Assembly: GCA_034168985.1 (NCBI GenBank)
Contig: JAXFJE010000022.1
Span: 79,165 to 143,164, forward strand
Reading direction: 5' to 3'
Origin: JALEVB01 sp022768265
GTDB lineage: Bacteria > Bacillota_I > Bacilli_A > Erysipelotrichales > Erysipelotrichaceae
Length of the DNA: 64,000 nt
A program made the position numbers and the translations under genes. How positions within the stretch are numbered: the stretch's first letter is position 1; each line of letters opens with the position of its first letter. The notes below the pieces were generated by a model. It searched no databases and was not told the origin of the DNA. It saw only the letters and a list, made by a program, of their open reading frames with translations. Below are positions 45,979 through 54,900 of this stretch, piece after piece.

Positions 45979-46055
45979 GTCCACGTAGCTCAGTTGGATA
46001 GAGCATACGCCTTCTAAGCGTACGGTCAGGGGTTCGAATCCCTTCGTGGACGCCA
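45979..46055 (+). tRNA. tRNA-Arg (anticodon UCU)
   Basis: A 77-nt tRNA with acceptor stem GTCCACG/CGTGGAC, D-arm with AGCTCAGTTGGATAGAGC, anticodon loop CTTCTAA closed by TACGC/GCGTA, T-loop GGTTCGAATCC and an encoded CCA. The anticodon TCT reads AGA/AGG, AGA being a common Arg codon in this AT-rich window. It is a lone tRNA gene. Confidence 0.95.
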
Positions 46056-46062
46056 TTTCAAA

Positions 46063-46096
46063 ATTACCCATTATCGTATGATGATGGTTTTTTTGT
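46063..46096 (+). terminator. Probable terminator after tRNA-Arg
   Basis: ACCCATTATC pairs with GATGATGGT with one bulge and one G-U, followed by seven T. Confidence 0.6.
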
Positions 46097-46110
46097 ATTT
46101 GAGGTTATGT

Positions 46111-46812
46111 ATGACTGGATATTATGAAGAAGTTTTAGAGCAAATTGAAGCATTGATCAAGGAAGATCGGATAAATGAGGCTAGATATATCGTGGATCAA
46201 GAATTAGGGATGCCTTATATTCCACTAGATATCGAAACGCGTTTGTTGCAACTGAGAAAAAGCTGTCAACAAGATCAATATCGTGCATCTACTTTTGATC
46301 TAAATAAATTAGAAGCTTATCTAAACGGCAATAAGGAACAAGCTTTGATCGCTATCGATCAGCTTAGCAAATTAAATGTTAGAAACTATTTAGATCTAAT
46401 TGCGAGCTTTTTATTAAAGAATGATGATGATAGCTTAAAAGGGATCTTGATCGATGTTTTGATCGAGCAAAAGGTTGCTGAAGAATTATTGGTCATCAAA
46501 GATGGTTTAAACTATGCCTTTATTCCATCGATGTTAGAGCGACCAGCTAACTCATTGGCTTATCAAGCTACTAATAAGTTATTGGATAATTATCTATATA
46601 ACTATCCAAGCTTGTTAACAATGAGCAAGCAATTATTGAATCAGGTCTTCTTTAAAGCTTTGCCTTTAGCTTATGAAGAAGATGAAAGTTTGATGATCGC
46701 ATTAACAATAATCGCTCATTTGGCTAAATTATTAGATGATTTAGACATTTATGAAGAAATTGTATGCCAAAATGGTTTGGATAACGTCAAAATTGACCCT
46801 AATATAATGTAA
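46111..46812 (+). CDS. Hypothetical protein resembling DUF3196
   Basis: A 233-aa soluble helical protein. It begins MTGYYEEVLEQIEALIKEDRINEARYIVDQELGMPYIP, a pattern I associate with DUF3196 proteins found next to tig in Erysipelotrichia and lactobacilli-like genomes. The helical pairs recall TPR or HEAT repeats. ATG 46111 has GAGGTT 5 nt upstream; the frame extends to 46078 without support. It lies directly upstream of tig. Function unknown. Confidence 0.8.
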   Translation: MTGYYEEVLEQIEALIKEDRINEARYIVDQELGMPYIPLDIETRLLQLRKSCQQDQYRASTFDLNKLEAYLNGNKEQALIAIDQLSKLNVRNYLDLIASFLLKNDDDSLKGILIDVLIEQKVAEELLVIKDGLNYAFIPSMLERPANSLAYQATNKLLDNYLYNYPSLLTMSKQLLNQVFFKALPLAYEEDESLMIALTIIAHLAKLLDDLDIYEEIVCQNGLDNVKIDPNIM

Positions 46813-46817
46813 ATGTT

Positions 46818-46845
46818 TTGAATTCTTGATAAGATTTGTTATAAT
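46818..46845 (+). promoter_or_regulatory. Promoter for tig
   Basis: TTGAAT (46818-46823), 16-nt spacer, TATAAT (46840-46845) with a TG extension at 46837-46838. Confidence 0.7.
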
Positions 46846-46876
46846 ATAAAAGCATGTAAAAAGGAGAATAAATTAA

Positions 46877-48148
46877 ATGGCAAATTGGGAATTAAAAGAA
46901 AATTCTATTGGAGAACTAAAAGTATCTATCGAAGGCGAAGCTTGGAAGAAAGCCCAAGATAAAGCTTTTGATAAATTAGCTAAGAATGTTGAAGTTGCTG
47001 GTTTTAGAAAAGGCCAAGCACCTCGCAAACTTGTTGAAAAACATATATCAAAACAAAATGTAATGATCGAAGCTATCGAAAGCGTTGCAAACGAATTATT
47101 ACAAGAAGGTATCAAAGAACACAATTTAGAAGTAGTTGCTAGACCTGAATTGAAAAACTTAGATGAATTACAAGAAGATAAAGCAACAGTGACTTTTGAA
47201 ATCACCGTTAAACCTGAAGTTGAATTAGGTGAATATAAAGGCTTAGCTTATAATGTAGAAAATGTTGAAGTTAGTGAAGAAGAAATCGCTAATGAATTAA
47301 AACGTCTACAAGAAAGATATGCAGAAATGCAAGTTAAAGAAGTAGCTGAAAATGGCGATACCGTCACAATTGACTTTGAAGGATTCAAAGATGGTGTTGC
47401 TTTTGAAGGCGGAAAAGCCGAAAAATATGATCTAGTATTAGGTTCAAATAGTTTTATCCCAGGATTTGAAGATCAATTAGTAGGCACTAAAGCTGAAGAT
47501 GAAAAAGAAGTTAATGTTAGTTTCCCTGAAAACTACCATGTACAAGATCTAGCTGGTGCACCAGTTGTTTTCAAAGTTAAAGTACATGAAGTAAAAACCA
47601 AAGTTCTTCCTGAACTAGATGATGAATTTGCAAAAGATGTAAATGCTCAAGGCGTTGAAACAATTGATCAATTAAAAGAACACATCAAAAATAATTTGAC
47701 AGCTGATAAAACAAGAGCTGCTGAAGACAAAGCTTTAAATGAATTGATGACTAAAGTAGTTGATGGTGTTAAAGTTGATATTCCTCAAGCAATGATCGAT
47801 GAAGAAACCAATAGCTTGATCAATGACTTTGCAATGCGTTTACAACAACAAGGAATGGGCTTAGATCAATTCTTGAAAATGACAAACCAAACAATGGATG
47901 CGATCAAAGCACAATTTGAAACAGATGCACTTAATAAAGTAAAATTCAGATTAGTTCTTGAAGCTATTGCTAATAAAGAAGGCTTATCTGTTGAAGAAGG
48001 CGATGTTGAAAACGAATACAAGAATATTGCTGATTCATATGGTATGGATGTTGAAGAAGTTAAGAAACTTATTCCAGCAGAAAATCTTGAATATGATGTA
48101 AAAATTCGTAAAGCTTACGATTTAATTAAAGATACTGCGAATAAATAA
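46877..48148 (+). CDS. tig: Trigger factor
   Basis: Ribosome-bound chaperone with peptidyl-prolyl isomerase. The N-terminal domain has the ribosome-binding signature GFRKGQAPRKL. The PPIase domain (about residues 150-245: NGDTVTIDFEGFKDGVAFEGGKAE, LVGTKAEDEKEVNVSFPENYH) and the C-terminal arm domain follow to 423 aa. AAAAAGGAG precedes ATG 46877. It comes before lon, a frequent arrangement of proteostasis genes. Confidence 0.98.
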   Translation: MANWELKENSIGELKVSIEGEAWKKAQDKAFDKLAKNVEVAGFRKGQAPRKLVEKHISKQNVMIEAIESVANELLQEGIKEHNLEVVARPELKNLDELQEDKATVTFEITVKPEVELGEYKGLAYNVENVEVSEEEIANELKRLQERYAEMQVKEVAENGDTVTIDFEGFKDGVAFEGGKAEKYDLVLGSNSFIPGFEDQLVGTKAEDEKEVNVSFPENYHVQDLAGAPVVFKVKVHEVKTKVLPELDDEFAKDVNAQGVETIDQLKEHIKNNLTADKTRAAEDKALNELMTKVVDGVKVDIPQAMIDEETNSLINDFAMRLQQQGMGLDQFLKMTNQTMDAIKAQFETDALNKVKFRLVLEAIANKEGLSVEEGDVENEYKNIADSYGMDVEEVKKLIPAENLEYDVKIRKAYDLIKDTANK

Positions 48149-48172
48149 GACGCTTAACGCGTCTTATTTTAT
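48144..48172 (+). terminator. Terminator or attenuator between tig and lon
   Basis: AATAAGACGC (48144-48153) pairs with GCGTCTTATT around TTAAC, followed by a T-rich run. It overlaps the tig stop codon. No separate lon promoter is evident in the 30 nt that follow, so partial read-through into lon is likely. Confidence 0.75.
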
Positions 48173-48198
48173 TCCTTTAGTAGAAAGGAAGTGTTTAT

Positions 48199-50505
48199 AT
48201 GGCAAAACAATTACAATTACCTGTAGTATGCACCAGAGGAATCGTGGTTTTTCCTAACCAGGAAGTCATTGTTGAAGTAGGTAGAAAAGCTAGCGTAGCT
48301 GCGGTTGACAAGGCTCAAGCTGATTACGATAGTACGATTTTTGTAGTATGCCAAAAAGATATCTTGCATGAAGGTATCGAGTTAGATAACCTTTATCAAG
48401 TTGGAACTATTTGTAAGATCAAATTGATTCGTCGTAAAAATGATTTTTTAAGAGTAACCTTTGTAGGACAACAACGTGCTAAAGTAGTTAGTTTTGAAAA
48501 TACGGCGGATATGATGTATGCAAATGTCGAAGTGCTGGATGACATCATTGGTGAACCAAATGAAGAAATAGCTTTAGCTAAAAAAGTCATCTATGAATTT
48601 GAAAATATATCATCAGTTGCGCAAACTTTCCCAGCGGAGATCATCGAACAGCTATCTAAAGGTGTTAGTGCGGCTTTATTAGCTGATCAATTCAGTCAGT
48701 TCTATCATCTAAGCTTAGAAGATCGTCAAGAACTGTTAGAAATCAGAGAAGTTAATATGCGGTTGTTAAGGATCTTGGAAATCTTACAAAAAGATAAAGA
48801 AATCAGCAAGATCGAAAATCGTATCAATAGCAAGGTGAAAGAAAAAATTGATGAAAGTCAAAAAGAATATTATTTGCGAGAAAAGATGCGCATCATCAAA
48901 GAAGAATTAGGAGATGTTGCTAATGGCGATGATGATATAGCTAATTTGCGTAAGATGATCGCAGAAAATCCTTATCCTGATCATGTCAAAGCTAAAGCTA
49001 AAGAAGAATTAGATCGTTATGAACAATTACCAAGTGCTTCCCAAGAAGCTAGTGTCGTTCGTACTTATTTAGATTGGTTAGTGAAAGTTCCTTGGTTTGA
49101 AGAAACTATCGATACGGAAGATTTAAATCGGGTACAGGAAATTCTAGACCATGATCATTATGGTCTAGAAAAAGTTAAAGAAAGGATCATGGAATATCTA
49201 GCGGTCAAGCAAATGACCAATTCTTTAAATGCGCCTATTTTATGTTTGGTAGGTCCTCCAGGGGTTGGGAAGACTAGTTTAGCTAAATCCATTGCTAATG
49301 CCTTAGATCGTCATTTTGTCAAGATGAGCTTAGGTGGGGTAAAAGATGAAGCAGAAATTAGAGGACATCGTCGTACCTACCTAGGTAGCATGCCTGGTCG
49401 GATCATCCAAGGAATGAAAAAAGCTAAGGTCATTAATCCGGTCTTTTTGATCGACGAGATCGATAAGTTAGGTAGTGACTACAAAGGTGATCCAAGTTCG
49501 GCAATGTTAGAGGTCTTAGATCCTGAACAAAATAATCAATTTTCTGATCATTATTTAGAAGAACCATATGATCTATCAAAAGTATTGTTTGTGGCAACGG
49601 CTAACTATTTAGAAAATATTCCTGAAGCGTTGCGTGATCGTTTGGAAATCATCAATCTAAGCAGCTATACGGAGGTTGAAAAGGTCAAGATTGCCATCAA
49701 CCATTTAGTTCCTAAAGAAATCTTAGCTAATGGTTTAAAACCAGCACAATTTAAGATCACGGAAAATGAACTGATTTATTTGATTCGTCATTATACCCGT
49801 GAAGCAGGGGTGCGTCAGTTACAAAGAATGATCGCTACGCTTTGTCGTAAAAGTGTTTTGGCCATATTGAAAGATAACAAAAAATCTATCAAGGTAACCA
49901 AAAAATTAATTAATGAATGGTTAGGTAAAGAGAAATTTGAATATGGTATCAAGGAGAAGAAAGATCAGGTTGGGGTAGTAACTGGCTTGGCTTATACCGC
50001 GTTTGGTGGCGATACCTTACCAGTAGAGGTTACTTATTTTGAAGGTAAGGGACGTTTAGTGGTTACTGGTCAATTGGGCGATGTCATGAAAGAATCAACG
50101 GAAATTGCGTTAGATTATGTTAAATCACATGCTAAACAATTTAAGATCGATGTTAAATTCTTTGAAAATCATGATATCCATATTCATGTGCCAGAAGGTG
50201 CTGTTCCTAAAGATGGTCCTAGTGCTGGGGTAACATTGACAACAGCATTGGTCAGTGCCTTGACCAATCAAAAAGTGAAAAAAGATATTGCGATGACTGG
50301 TGAGGTGACCTTAAGAGGTAATGTTTTACCAATCGGTGGTCTTCGTGAAAAATCTTTAGCAGCTCATCGTGTTGGTATCAAAACCATCATCATCCCTAAA
50401 GCAAATATGAAAGATATGGATGAAATTCCGGAAATCGTTAAAAATGAGGTTACATATATCCCAGTTGAAAATGTTGATCAAGTTATCAAGGAAGCCTTGG
50501 TATAA
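48199..50505 (+). CDS. lon: ATP-dependent protease Lon
   Basis: A 768-aa AAA+ protease that degrades damaged and regulatory proteins. It has the N-terminal LON substrate domain, Walker A GPPGVGKTSLAKS, Walker B VFLIDEIDKLG, and the Ser-Lys protease domain with the catalytic Ser in PKDGPSAGVTL. RBS AGAAAGGAAG precedes ATG 48199. Its stop overlaps the engB start (TAATG). Confidence 0.98.
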   Translation: MAKQLQLPVVCTRGIVVFPNQEVIVEVGRKASVAAVDKAQADYDSTIFVVCQKDILHEGIELDNLYQVGTICKIKLIRRKNDFLRVTFVGQQRAKVVSFENTADMMYANVEVLDDIIGEPNEEIALAKKVIYEFENISSVAQTFPAEIIEQLSKGVSAALLADQFSQFYHLSLEDRQELLEIREVNMRLLRILEILQKDKEISKIENRINSKVKEKIDESQKEYYLREKMRIIKEELGDVANGDDDIANLRKMIAENPYPDHVKAKAKEELDRYEQLPSASQEASVVRTYLDWLVKVPWFEETIDTEDLNRVQEILDHDHYGLEKVKERIMEYLAVKQMTNSLNAPILCLVGPPGVGKTSLAKSIANALDRHFVKMSLGGVKDEAEIRGHRRTYLGSMPGRIIQGMKKAKVINPVFLIDEIDKLGSDYKGDPSSAMLEVLDPEQNNQFSDHYLEEPYDLSKVLFVATANYLENIPEALRDRLEIINLSSYTEVEKVKIAINHLVPKEILANGLKPAQFKITENELIYLIRHYTREAGVRQLQRMIATLCRKSVLAILKDNKKSIKVTKKLINEWLGKEKFEYGIKEKKDQVGVVTGLAYTAFGGDTLPVEVTYFEGKGRLVVTGQLGDVMKESTEIALDYVKSHAKQFKIDVKFFENHDIHIHVPEGAVPKDGPSAGVTLTTALVSALTNQKVKKDIAMTGEVTLRGNVLPIGGLREKSLAAHRVGIKTIIIPKANMKDMDEIPEIVKNEVTYIPVENVDQVIKEALV

Positions 50506-51086
50506 TGCAGTATCATGAAGCCATCTTTTTAGGAAGTGCGATCCAAAAGGCGCAATTTCCTCAAAGCGAACTTCCTGAGTTTATCATGGTAGGGCGCAGT
50601 AATGTTGGTAAATCAAGTCTGATCAACACCTTGGTCAACCGTAAGAAACTGGCATATGTAGGTAACACTCCGGGAAAAACTAAATTATTAAATTTCTTTG
50701 CTGTAGATAATCAATTTGTTTTGGTGGATGCTCCAGGCTATGGTTATGCGCAACGCAGCAAACAAGAATTACTTAATTTTGCGCAGATGATGGATGATTA
50801 TTTTGGTAATCGCCAACAGCTTAAAGCGATGGTTCAAATCGTGGATATGCGTCATAAACCTACTAAAGATGATATCGAAATGATCGAATATGCGCGTTCA
50901 TTCAATATCAAGGTCTTGGTTGTAGCTACCAAATATGATAAGGTTAAAGCTAGTGATCGAATGAAAAATCTGAAAGTGATCAAAGAAGCCTTGAAGATCA
51001 ATGATCAATCATTAATCGCTTTTTCTAGTGAAACACGTTATGGTTTGCCACAATTATGGGAGGCCATAACTAAAATAATTGCGTAA
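50505..51086 (+). CDS. ysxC: Ribosome biogenesis GTP-binding protein YsxC/EngB
   Basis: A 193-aa essential GTPase acting in late 50S assembly. G1 is GRSNVGKSS, G2 Thr in GNTPGKTK, G3 DAPGYGYA, G4 TKYDK. lon-ysxC is a classical Bacillota pair. Its start overlaps the lon stop by 1 bp. Confidence 0.97.
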   Translation: MQYHEAIFLGSAIQKAQFPQSELPEFIMVGRSNVGKSSLINTLVNRKKLAYVGNTPGKTKLLNFFAVDNQFVLVDAPGYGYAQRSKQELLNFAQMMDDYFGNRQQLKAMVQIVDMRHKPTKDDIEMIEYARSFNIKVLVVATKYDKVKASDRMKNLKVIKEALKINDQSLIAFSSETRYGLPQLWEAITKIIA

Positions 51087-51097
51087 TTAGCAAAATG

Positions 51098-51106
51098 TGT
51101 TATAAT
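51098..51106 (+). promoter_or_regulatory. Extended -10 promoter for valS
   Basis: TGTTATAAT starts the T-box transcript, about 12 nt after the ysxC stop. Confidence 0.65.
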
Positions 51107-51111
51107 CAATA

Positions 51112-51338
51112 CAAACGTTGAAAAGAAGGAGTACTTATATTTAGCTTTTTAGAGAGTCGTTGGATGGTGTAAAACGATATTCAAATATAGGGAAGGTAGT
51201 CTTGGAGTTATCTAGATGAAATGGTAGTAGTTTAGATCGTATGTTGGCGTTAACAGCAAATGAGGCATATATTTATCATATATATGCGAATTAAGGTGGT
51301 ACCACGAGAAATTCGTCCTTTGGATGGATTTCTCTTTT
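51112..51338 (+). promoter_or_regulatory. T-box leader of valS
   Basis: Senses uncharged tRNA-Val and lets transcription proceed. Stem I has the AGAGAG start and GGATGGTG distal loop. The candidate specifier is GTA (Val) at 51196-51198, five nt before TTGGAG, in register with the thrS leader. The T-box AAGGTGGTACCACG is at 51293-51306. The terminator (GAGAAAT with GATTTCTC) ends in seven T by 51338. Confidence 0.92.
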
Positions 51339-51359
51339 TTTGTAGAAAGGATATAGGAT

Positions 51360-53966
51360 ATGAAAGAATTAAATACGAAGTACGATCATCTAAGCGTTGA
51401 AGATGGTAAGTACGATAAGTGGATCAATAAAGGTTATTTTACTGCTGGTGATAAAAGCAAAGATCCTTTTACGATCGTTATTCCTCCACCAAATGTAACA
51501 GGGAAGCTACATTTAGGTCATGCTTGGGATAATACCTTACAAGATATCATTGCGCGTTATAAACGCTTAAAAGGCTATGATATGCTTTATCTTCCTGGAA
51601 TGGATCATGCAGGGATCGCAACGCAGGCTAAGGTAGATGAAAGATTGCACAAGCAAGGCATTTCCCGCTATGATCTAGGCCGTGAAAAATATTTAGAAAA
51701 AGCTTGGGAATGGAAACATGAATATTCGGATTTCATTCGTTCACAATGGGCCAAGCTAGGTAATAGCTTAGACTATTCTAGAGAAAGATTTACGTTAGAT
51801 GAAGGACTTAATAAAGCTGTTACCAAGGTCTTTGTCGAATTATATAAAGAAGGTTTGATCTATCAAGGTTATCGAATCATCAACTGGGACCCTGAAGCTA
51901 AAACAGCGTTAAGCAACGTCGAAGTAATCCACCAAGAAGATAAAGGTAAAATGTATTACTTCAATTATGAATGCGTTGAGACCAAACAAAACTTTACGAT
52001 TGCAACCACCCGTCCAGAAACGATGTTTGGTGATGTTTGTGTCGTTGTACATCCTGATGATGCTCGTTATGCCCAAATGGTTGGTAAACATGCGATCAAT
52101 CCCGCAAATGGTCAACAATTGCCGATCATCGCTGATGATTATATCGATATTGAATTTGGTACAGGGGCAATGAAATGTACCCCAGCGCATGATCCAAACG
52201 ATTATCAGATTGCTTTGCGTCATCATTTGGAAATGCCAATTTGCATGAATCCAGATGGCACGATGAACGAACTTGCGGGAGAATTTGCAGGCTTAGATCG
52301 CTATGAATGTCGTGAAAAAGTAACCCAAAAGATCGAAGCTGCTGGTAACTTGGTTAAGATCGAAGAAATCGTTCACCCAGTGGGACATTCAGAAAGAACC
52401 AATGCGGTCGTTGAACCATATCTATCTAAACAATGGTTTGTTAAGATGAAGCCTTTAGCGCAAGATGTCTTAAAAAATCAAGCTGATCCAGCGCAAAAAA
52501 TAAATTTCTATCCTGAACGTTTTGAAAAAACATTTGTATCATGGCTAGAAAATATTGAAGACTGGTGCATTTCGCGTCAATTATGGTGGGGACATCGTAT
52601 TCCAGTTTATTATCATAAGGACACCAATGAAATTTATTGTGAAGTTGATCCGCCAAAAGATATCGAAAATTATGTTCAGGATGAAGATGTCTTAGATACT
52701 TGGTTCTCAAGTGCTCTATGGCCATTTTCAACCTTAGGATGGCCAAATGATACCGAAGATCTACAACGTTATTATCCAACCAATACGATGGTCACAGGAT
52801 ATGATATCATCTTCTTCTGGGTTGCTAGAATGGCTTTCCAAGCTCGTCATTTCACTAATAGTTATCCATTTAAAGATTGTTTGATCCATGGTTTGATCCG
52901 TGATGCTCAAGGGCGTAAAATGTCTAAGACCTTAGGAAATGGTATCGATCCAATGGATGTCATTGCTAAATATGGGGTAGATTCTTTACGTTTCTTCTTG
53001 ACGACTAATTCAACCCCAGGTCAAGATATGCGTTTCATCGAAGAAAAAGTTGAGGCAAGCTGGAATTTTATCAATAAGATCTGGAATGCTGCTCGTTTCA
53101 CTTTGATGAATCTAAGCGATGATATCAATGGCGATTCGATCAATCAATATCAGCTTTCTAATATCGATAAGTGGATCTTAGATCGTTATAATAAAACCCT
53201 TAACAATATCAATACCAATATGGAAAAATATGAATTTGCACTTGTTGGTAATGAATTATATAGTTTTGTTTGGGATGATTTCTGTAGTTGGTATATTGAA
53301 TTAGCTAAAGCTAATCTTAACAGCGATGATGAAAATATCAAAAGTGGTACAAAAGCTACTTTATATTTTGTCCTAAGCGCTATTTTAAGGATGTTAAGTC
53401 CATTTATGCCTTTTGTTACCGAAGAGCTATATCAAGCTTTACCTAATAGCCTAGAAAGCATCAATCTAGAAAGCTGGCCACAAGAAGTAGCAGATATTCC
53501 ATCACAAGATGAAGTAGCACAATTGATTTCGATCATCAAGACCATTCGTGAACTTAAGGTAGAGAATAATCTTAAACCAAGTTTCCCATTAGCTATCATG
53601 GTTCAAGACAACCAAGAAAATACAGTTTCTTTAGATGAACAGTTCCAAAGCATCTTAGCTAAGATGGTCAAATGTGAGATCGTTAGCGAAATTCCAACTG
53701 AAAAAACCATTAGACCGATCGTTGGAGGCTTTATCAGCGTAGCAAGCAATGCTTTATGCAACGTTGAAGAAGAACTAGCGAAATTTGCGAAGGAAAAGAT
53801 CCGTTTAGAAGCTGAGATCAAACGAAGCAATGGTATGTTAGCTAATGAACGTTTCTTAGCTAAAGCGCCACAAGCTAAAGTAGATGAAGAAAAAGCGAAA
53901 TTAGCAAATTATGAAAATCAATATGCGCTAGTCATCAAACGTTTAGAAGAATTGAAAAATAGATAA
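51360..53966 (+). CDS. valS: Valyl-tRNA synthetase
   Basis: Class I synthetase, 868 aa, charging tRNA-Val. The HIGH motif is HLGH in PPPNVTGKLHLGHAW and the KMSKS motif is KMSKT in GRKMSKTLGNG. The CP1 editing domain contains TTRPETMFGD and the conserved Asp region GTGAMKCTPAHDPND. A C-terminal coiled coil (KEKIRLEAEIKRS) closes the protein. Under T-box control. Confidence 0.98.
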   Translation: MKELNTKYDHLSVEDGKYDKWINKGYFTAGDKSKDPFTIVIPPPNVTGKLHLGHAWDNTLQDIIARYKRLKGYDMLYLPGMDHAGIATQAKVDERLHKQGISRYDLGREKYLEKAWEWKHEYSDFIRSQWAKLGNSLDYSRERFTLDEGLNKAVTKVFVELYKEGLIYQGYRIINWDPEAKTALSNVEVIHQEDKGKMYYFNYECVETKQNFTIATTRPETMFGDVCVVVHPDDARYAQMVGKHAINPANGQQLPIIADDYIDIEFGTGAMKCTPAHDPNDYQIALRHHLEMPICMNPDGTMNELAGEFAGLDRYECREKVTQKIEAAGNLVKIEEIVHPVGHSERTNAVVEPYLSKQWFVKMKPLAQDVLKNQADPAQKINFYPERFEKTFVSWLENIEDWCISRQLWWGHRIPVYYHKDTNEIYCEVDPPKDIENYVQDEDVLDTWFSSALWPFSTLGWPNDTEDLQRYYPTNTMVTGYDIIFFWVARMAFQARHFTNSYPFKDCLIHGLIRDAQGRKMSKTLGNGIDPMDVIAKYGVDSLRFFLTTNSTPGQDMRFIEEKVEASWNFINKIWNAARFTLMNLSDDINGDSINQYQLSNIDKWILDRYNKTLNNINTNMEKYEFALVGNELYSFVWDDFCSWYIELAKANLNSDDENIKSGTKATLYFVLSAILRMLSPFMPFVTEELYQALPNSLESINLESWPQEVADIPSQDEVAQLISIIKTIRELKVENNLKPSFPLAIMVQDNQENTVSLDEQFQSILAKMVKCEIVSEIPTEKTIRPIVGGFISVASNALCNVEEELAKFAKEKIRLEAEIKRSNGMLANERFLAKAPQAKVDEEKAKLANYENQYALVIKRLEELKNR

Positions 53967-53990
53967 AACTGTACGTAAGTACAGTTTTAC
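53965..53990 (+). terminator. Hairpin after valS
   Basis: AAAACTGTAC pairs perfectly with GTACAGTTTT around GTAA, overlapping the valS stop. The T-run is short, so termination may be partial and the ZIP gene 20 bp on could be read through. Confidence 0.6.
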
Positions 53991-54009
53991 TGTTTAAAGG
54001 AGGCTTTTT

Positions 54010-54780
54010 ATGCAAGTAATTATATTAACTTTTTTCGCAAGTGTTATTCCTACGCTTTTAGGCGGCATGCTAGGTTTTAAAGCTGCTAAAAATTCGATCA
54101 GCTTAGCATATTTATTAAGTTTAAGCAGTGGCTTGATGCTAGCTATGGTAGCTTTTGATTTCATGGTGCACAGCCTTCATGAGCAAAATGTTTTTGTTAG
54201 CAGCTTTATCATTCTTTTGACCATTGCCATCATGTTGCTGATCGAAGCTAAATTTCATCATCATGATATCGATACCAAACATGATCTAAACGATTTTCAT
54301 CATCACCATCTAGAACATATCGAAAAGACTAATCTGATCAAGACCAGCTTATTGATGACTTTTAGCGTTGCCATCCATAATTTTCCTGAAGGCTTGGCGA
54401 TTGGTACTTCTTTTATTACCAATCCGCAAACGGCAGTTATTCTAGCTATCTTGCTTTTTATCCATAACGTTCCAGAGGGGATGGGGATGATCGTACCATT
54501 GATCAAAGCAAAGGTTTCAAAGCTCAAAGCTTTAATGATCATCGGTTTATCGGGTATTTCTACCATCGTTGGAGCTTTTTTAGGCTATAGTTTAAAACGG
54601 GTAGCAGAAAATTGGGTGTCTGTAGGTCTAAGCATAGCTAGTGGCTGCATGTTGTATGTTATATTCTTTGAATTGATACCCCAGGTCCAAATGAATGATC
54701 ATAGCAAAAAACATTTATTGATCATGATCATTGGCTTTATTTTAGGCTTTATTTTGCTAGAAACAGGGCATATGCATTAG
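54010..54780 (+). CDS. ZIP family metal transporter
   Basis: A 256-aa membrane protein with about eight helices. The metal-binding helices carry HNFPEGLAIG and HNVPEGMGM, the hallmark of ZIP transporters (ZupT/GufA-like). A His-rich cytoplasmic loop (HHHDIDTKHDLNDFHHHHLEH) lies near residues 77-98. It probably imports Zn, Fe or Mn. RBS AAAGGAGG precedes ATG 54010. It has no separate strong promoter after valS. Confidence 0.93.
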   Translation: MQVIILTFFASVIPTLLGGMLGFKAAKNSISLAYLLSLSSGLMLAMVAFDFMVHSLHEQNVFVSSFIILLTIAIMLLIEAKFHHHDIDTKHDLNDFHHHHLEHIEKTNLIKTSLLMTFSVAIHNFPEGLAIGTSFITNPQTAVILAILLFIHNVPEGMGMIVPLIKAKVSKLKALMIIGLSGISTIVGAFLGYSLKRVAENWVSVGLSIASGCMLYVIFFELIPQVQMNDHSKKHLLIMIIGFILGFILLETGHMH

Positions 54781-54821
54781 CTTTTGGAAATATCAAACGT
54801 TAAAATTTTCATTTACATTTA

Positions 54822-54836
54822 TTGAAAACGATTACA
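54822..54836 (+). promoter_or_regulatory. Catabolite-responsive element (cre) upstream of ppdK
   Basis: TTGAAAACGATTACA matches the cre consensus WTGNAANCGNWNNCW at every fixed position. It lies directly upstream of the -35 (54845-54850). Binding by CcpA is inferred; the position just upstream of the core promoter would allow activation or repression. Confidence 0.65.
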
Positions 54837-54844
54837 TTTTTATA

Positions 54845-54873
54845 TTTACCAAACTAAAAGTTGGTGTTATAAT
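54845..54873 (+). promoter_or_regulatory. Promoter for ppdK
   Basis: TTTACC (54845-54850), 17-nt spacer and TATAAT (54868-54873) with a TG extension. Confidence 0.75.
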
Positions 54874-54900
54874 CATCATAGTGAAATTAAGGAGGAAAAT

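Noticed and set aside
46873..47205. Minus-strand 110-aa ORF opposite tig
   Set aside because: A shadow of tig, Ser/Ala/Phe rich as expected for an antisense frame.
51909..52226. Minus-strand 105-aa ORF inside valS
   Set aside because: Antisense to the conserved editing domain; no start signals.
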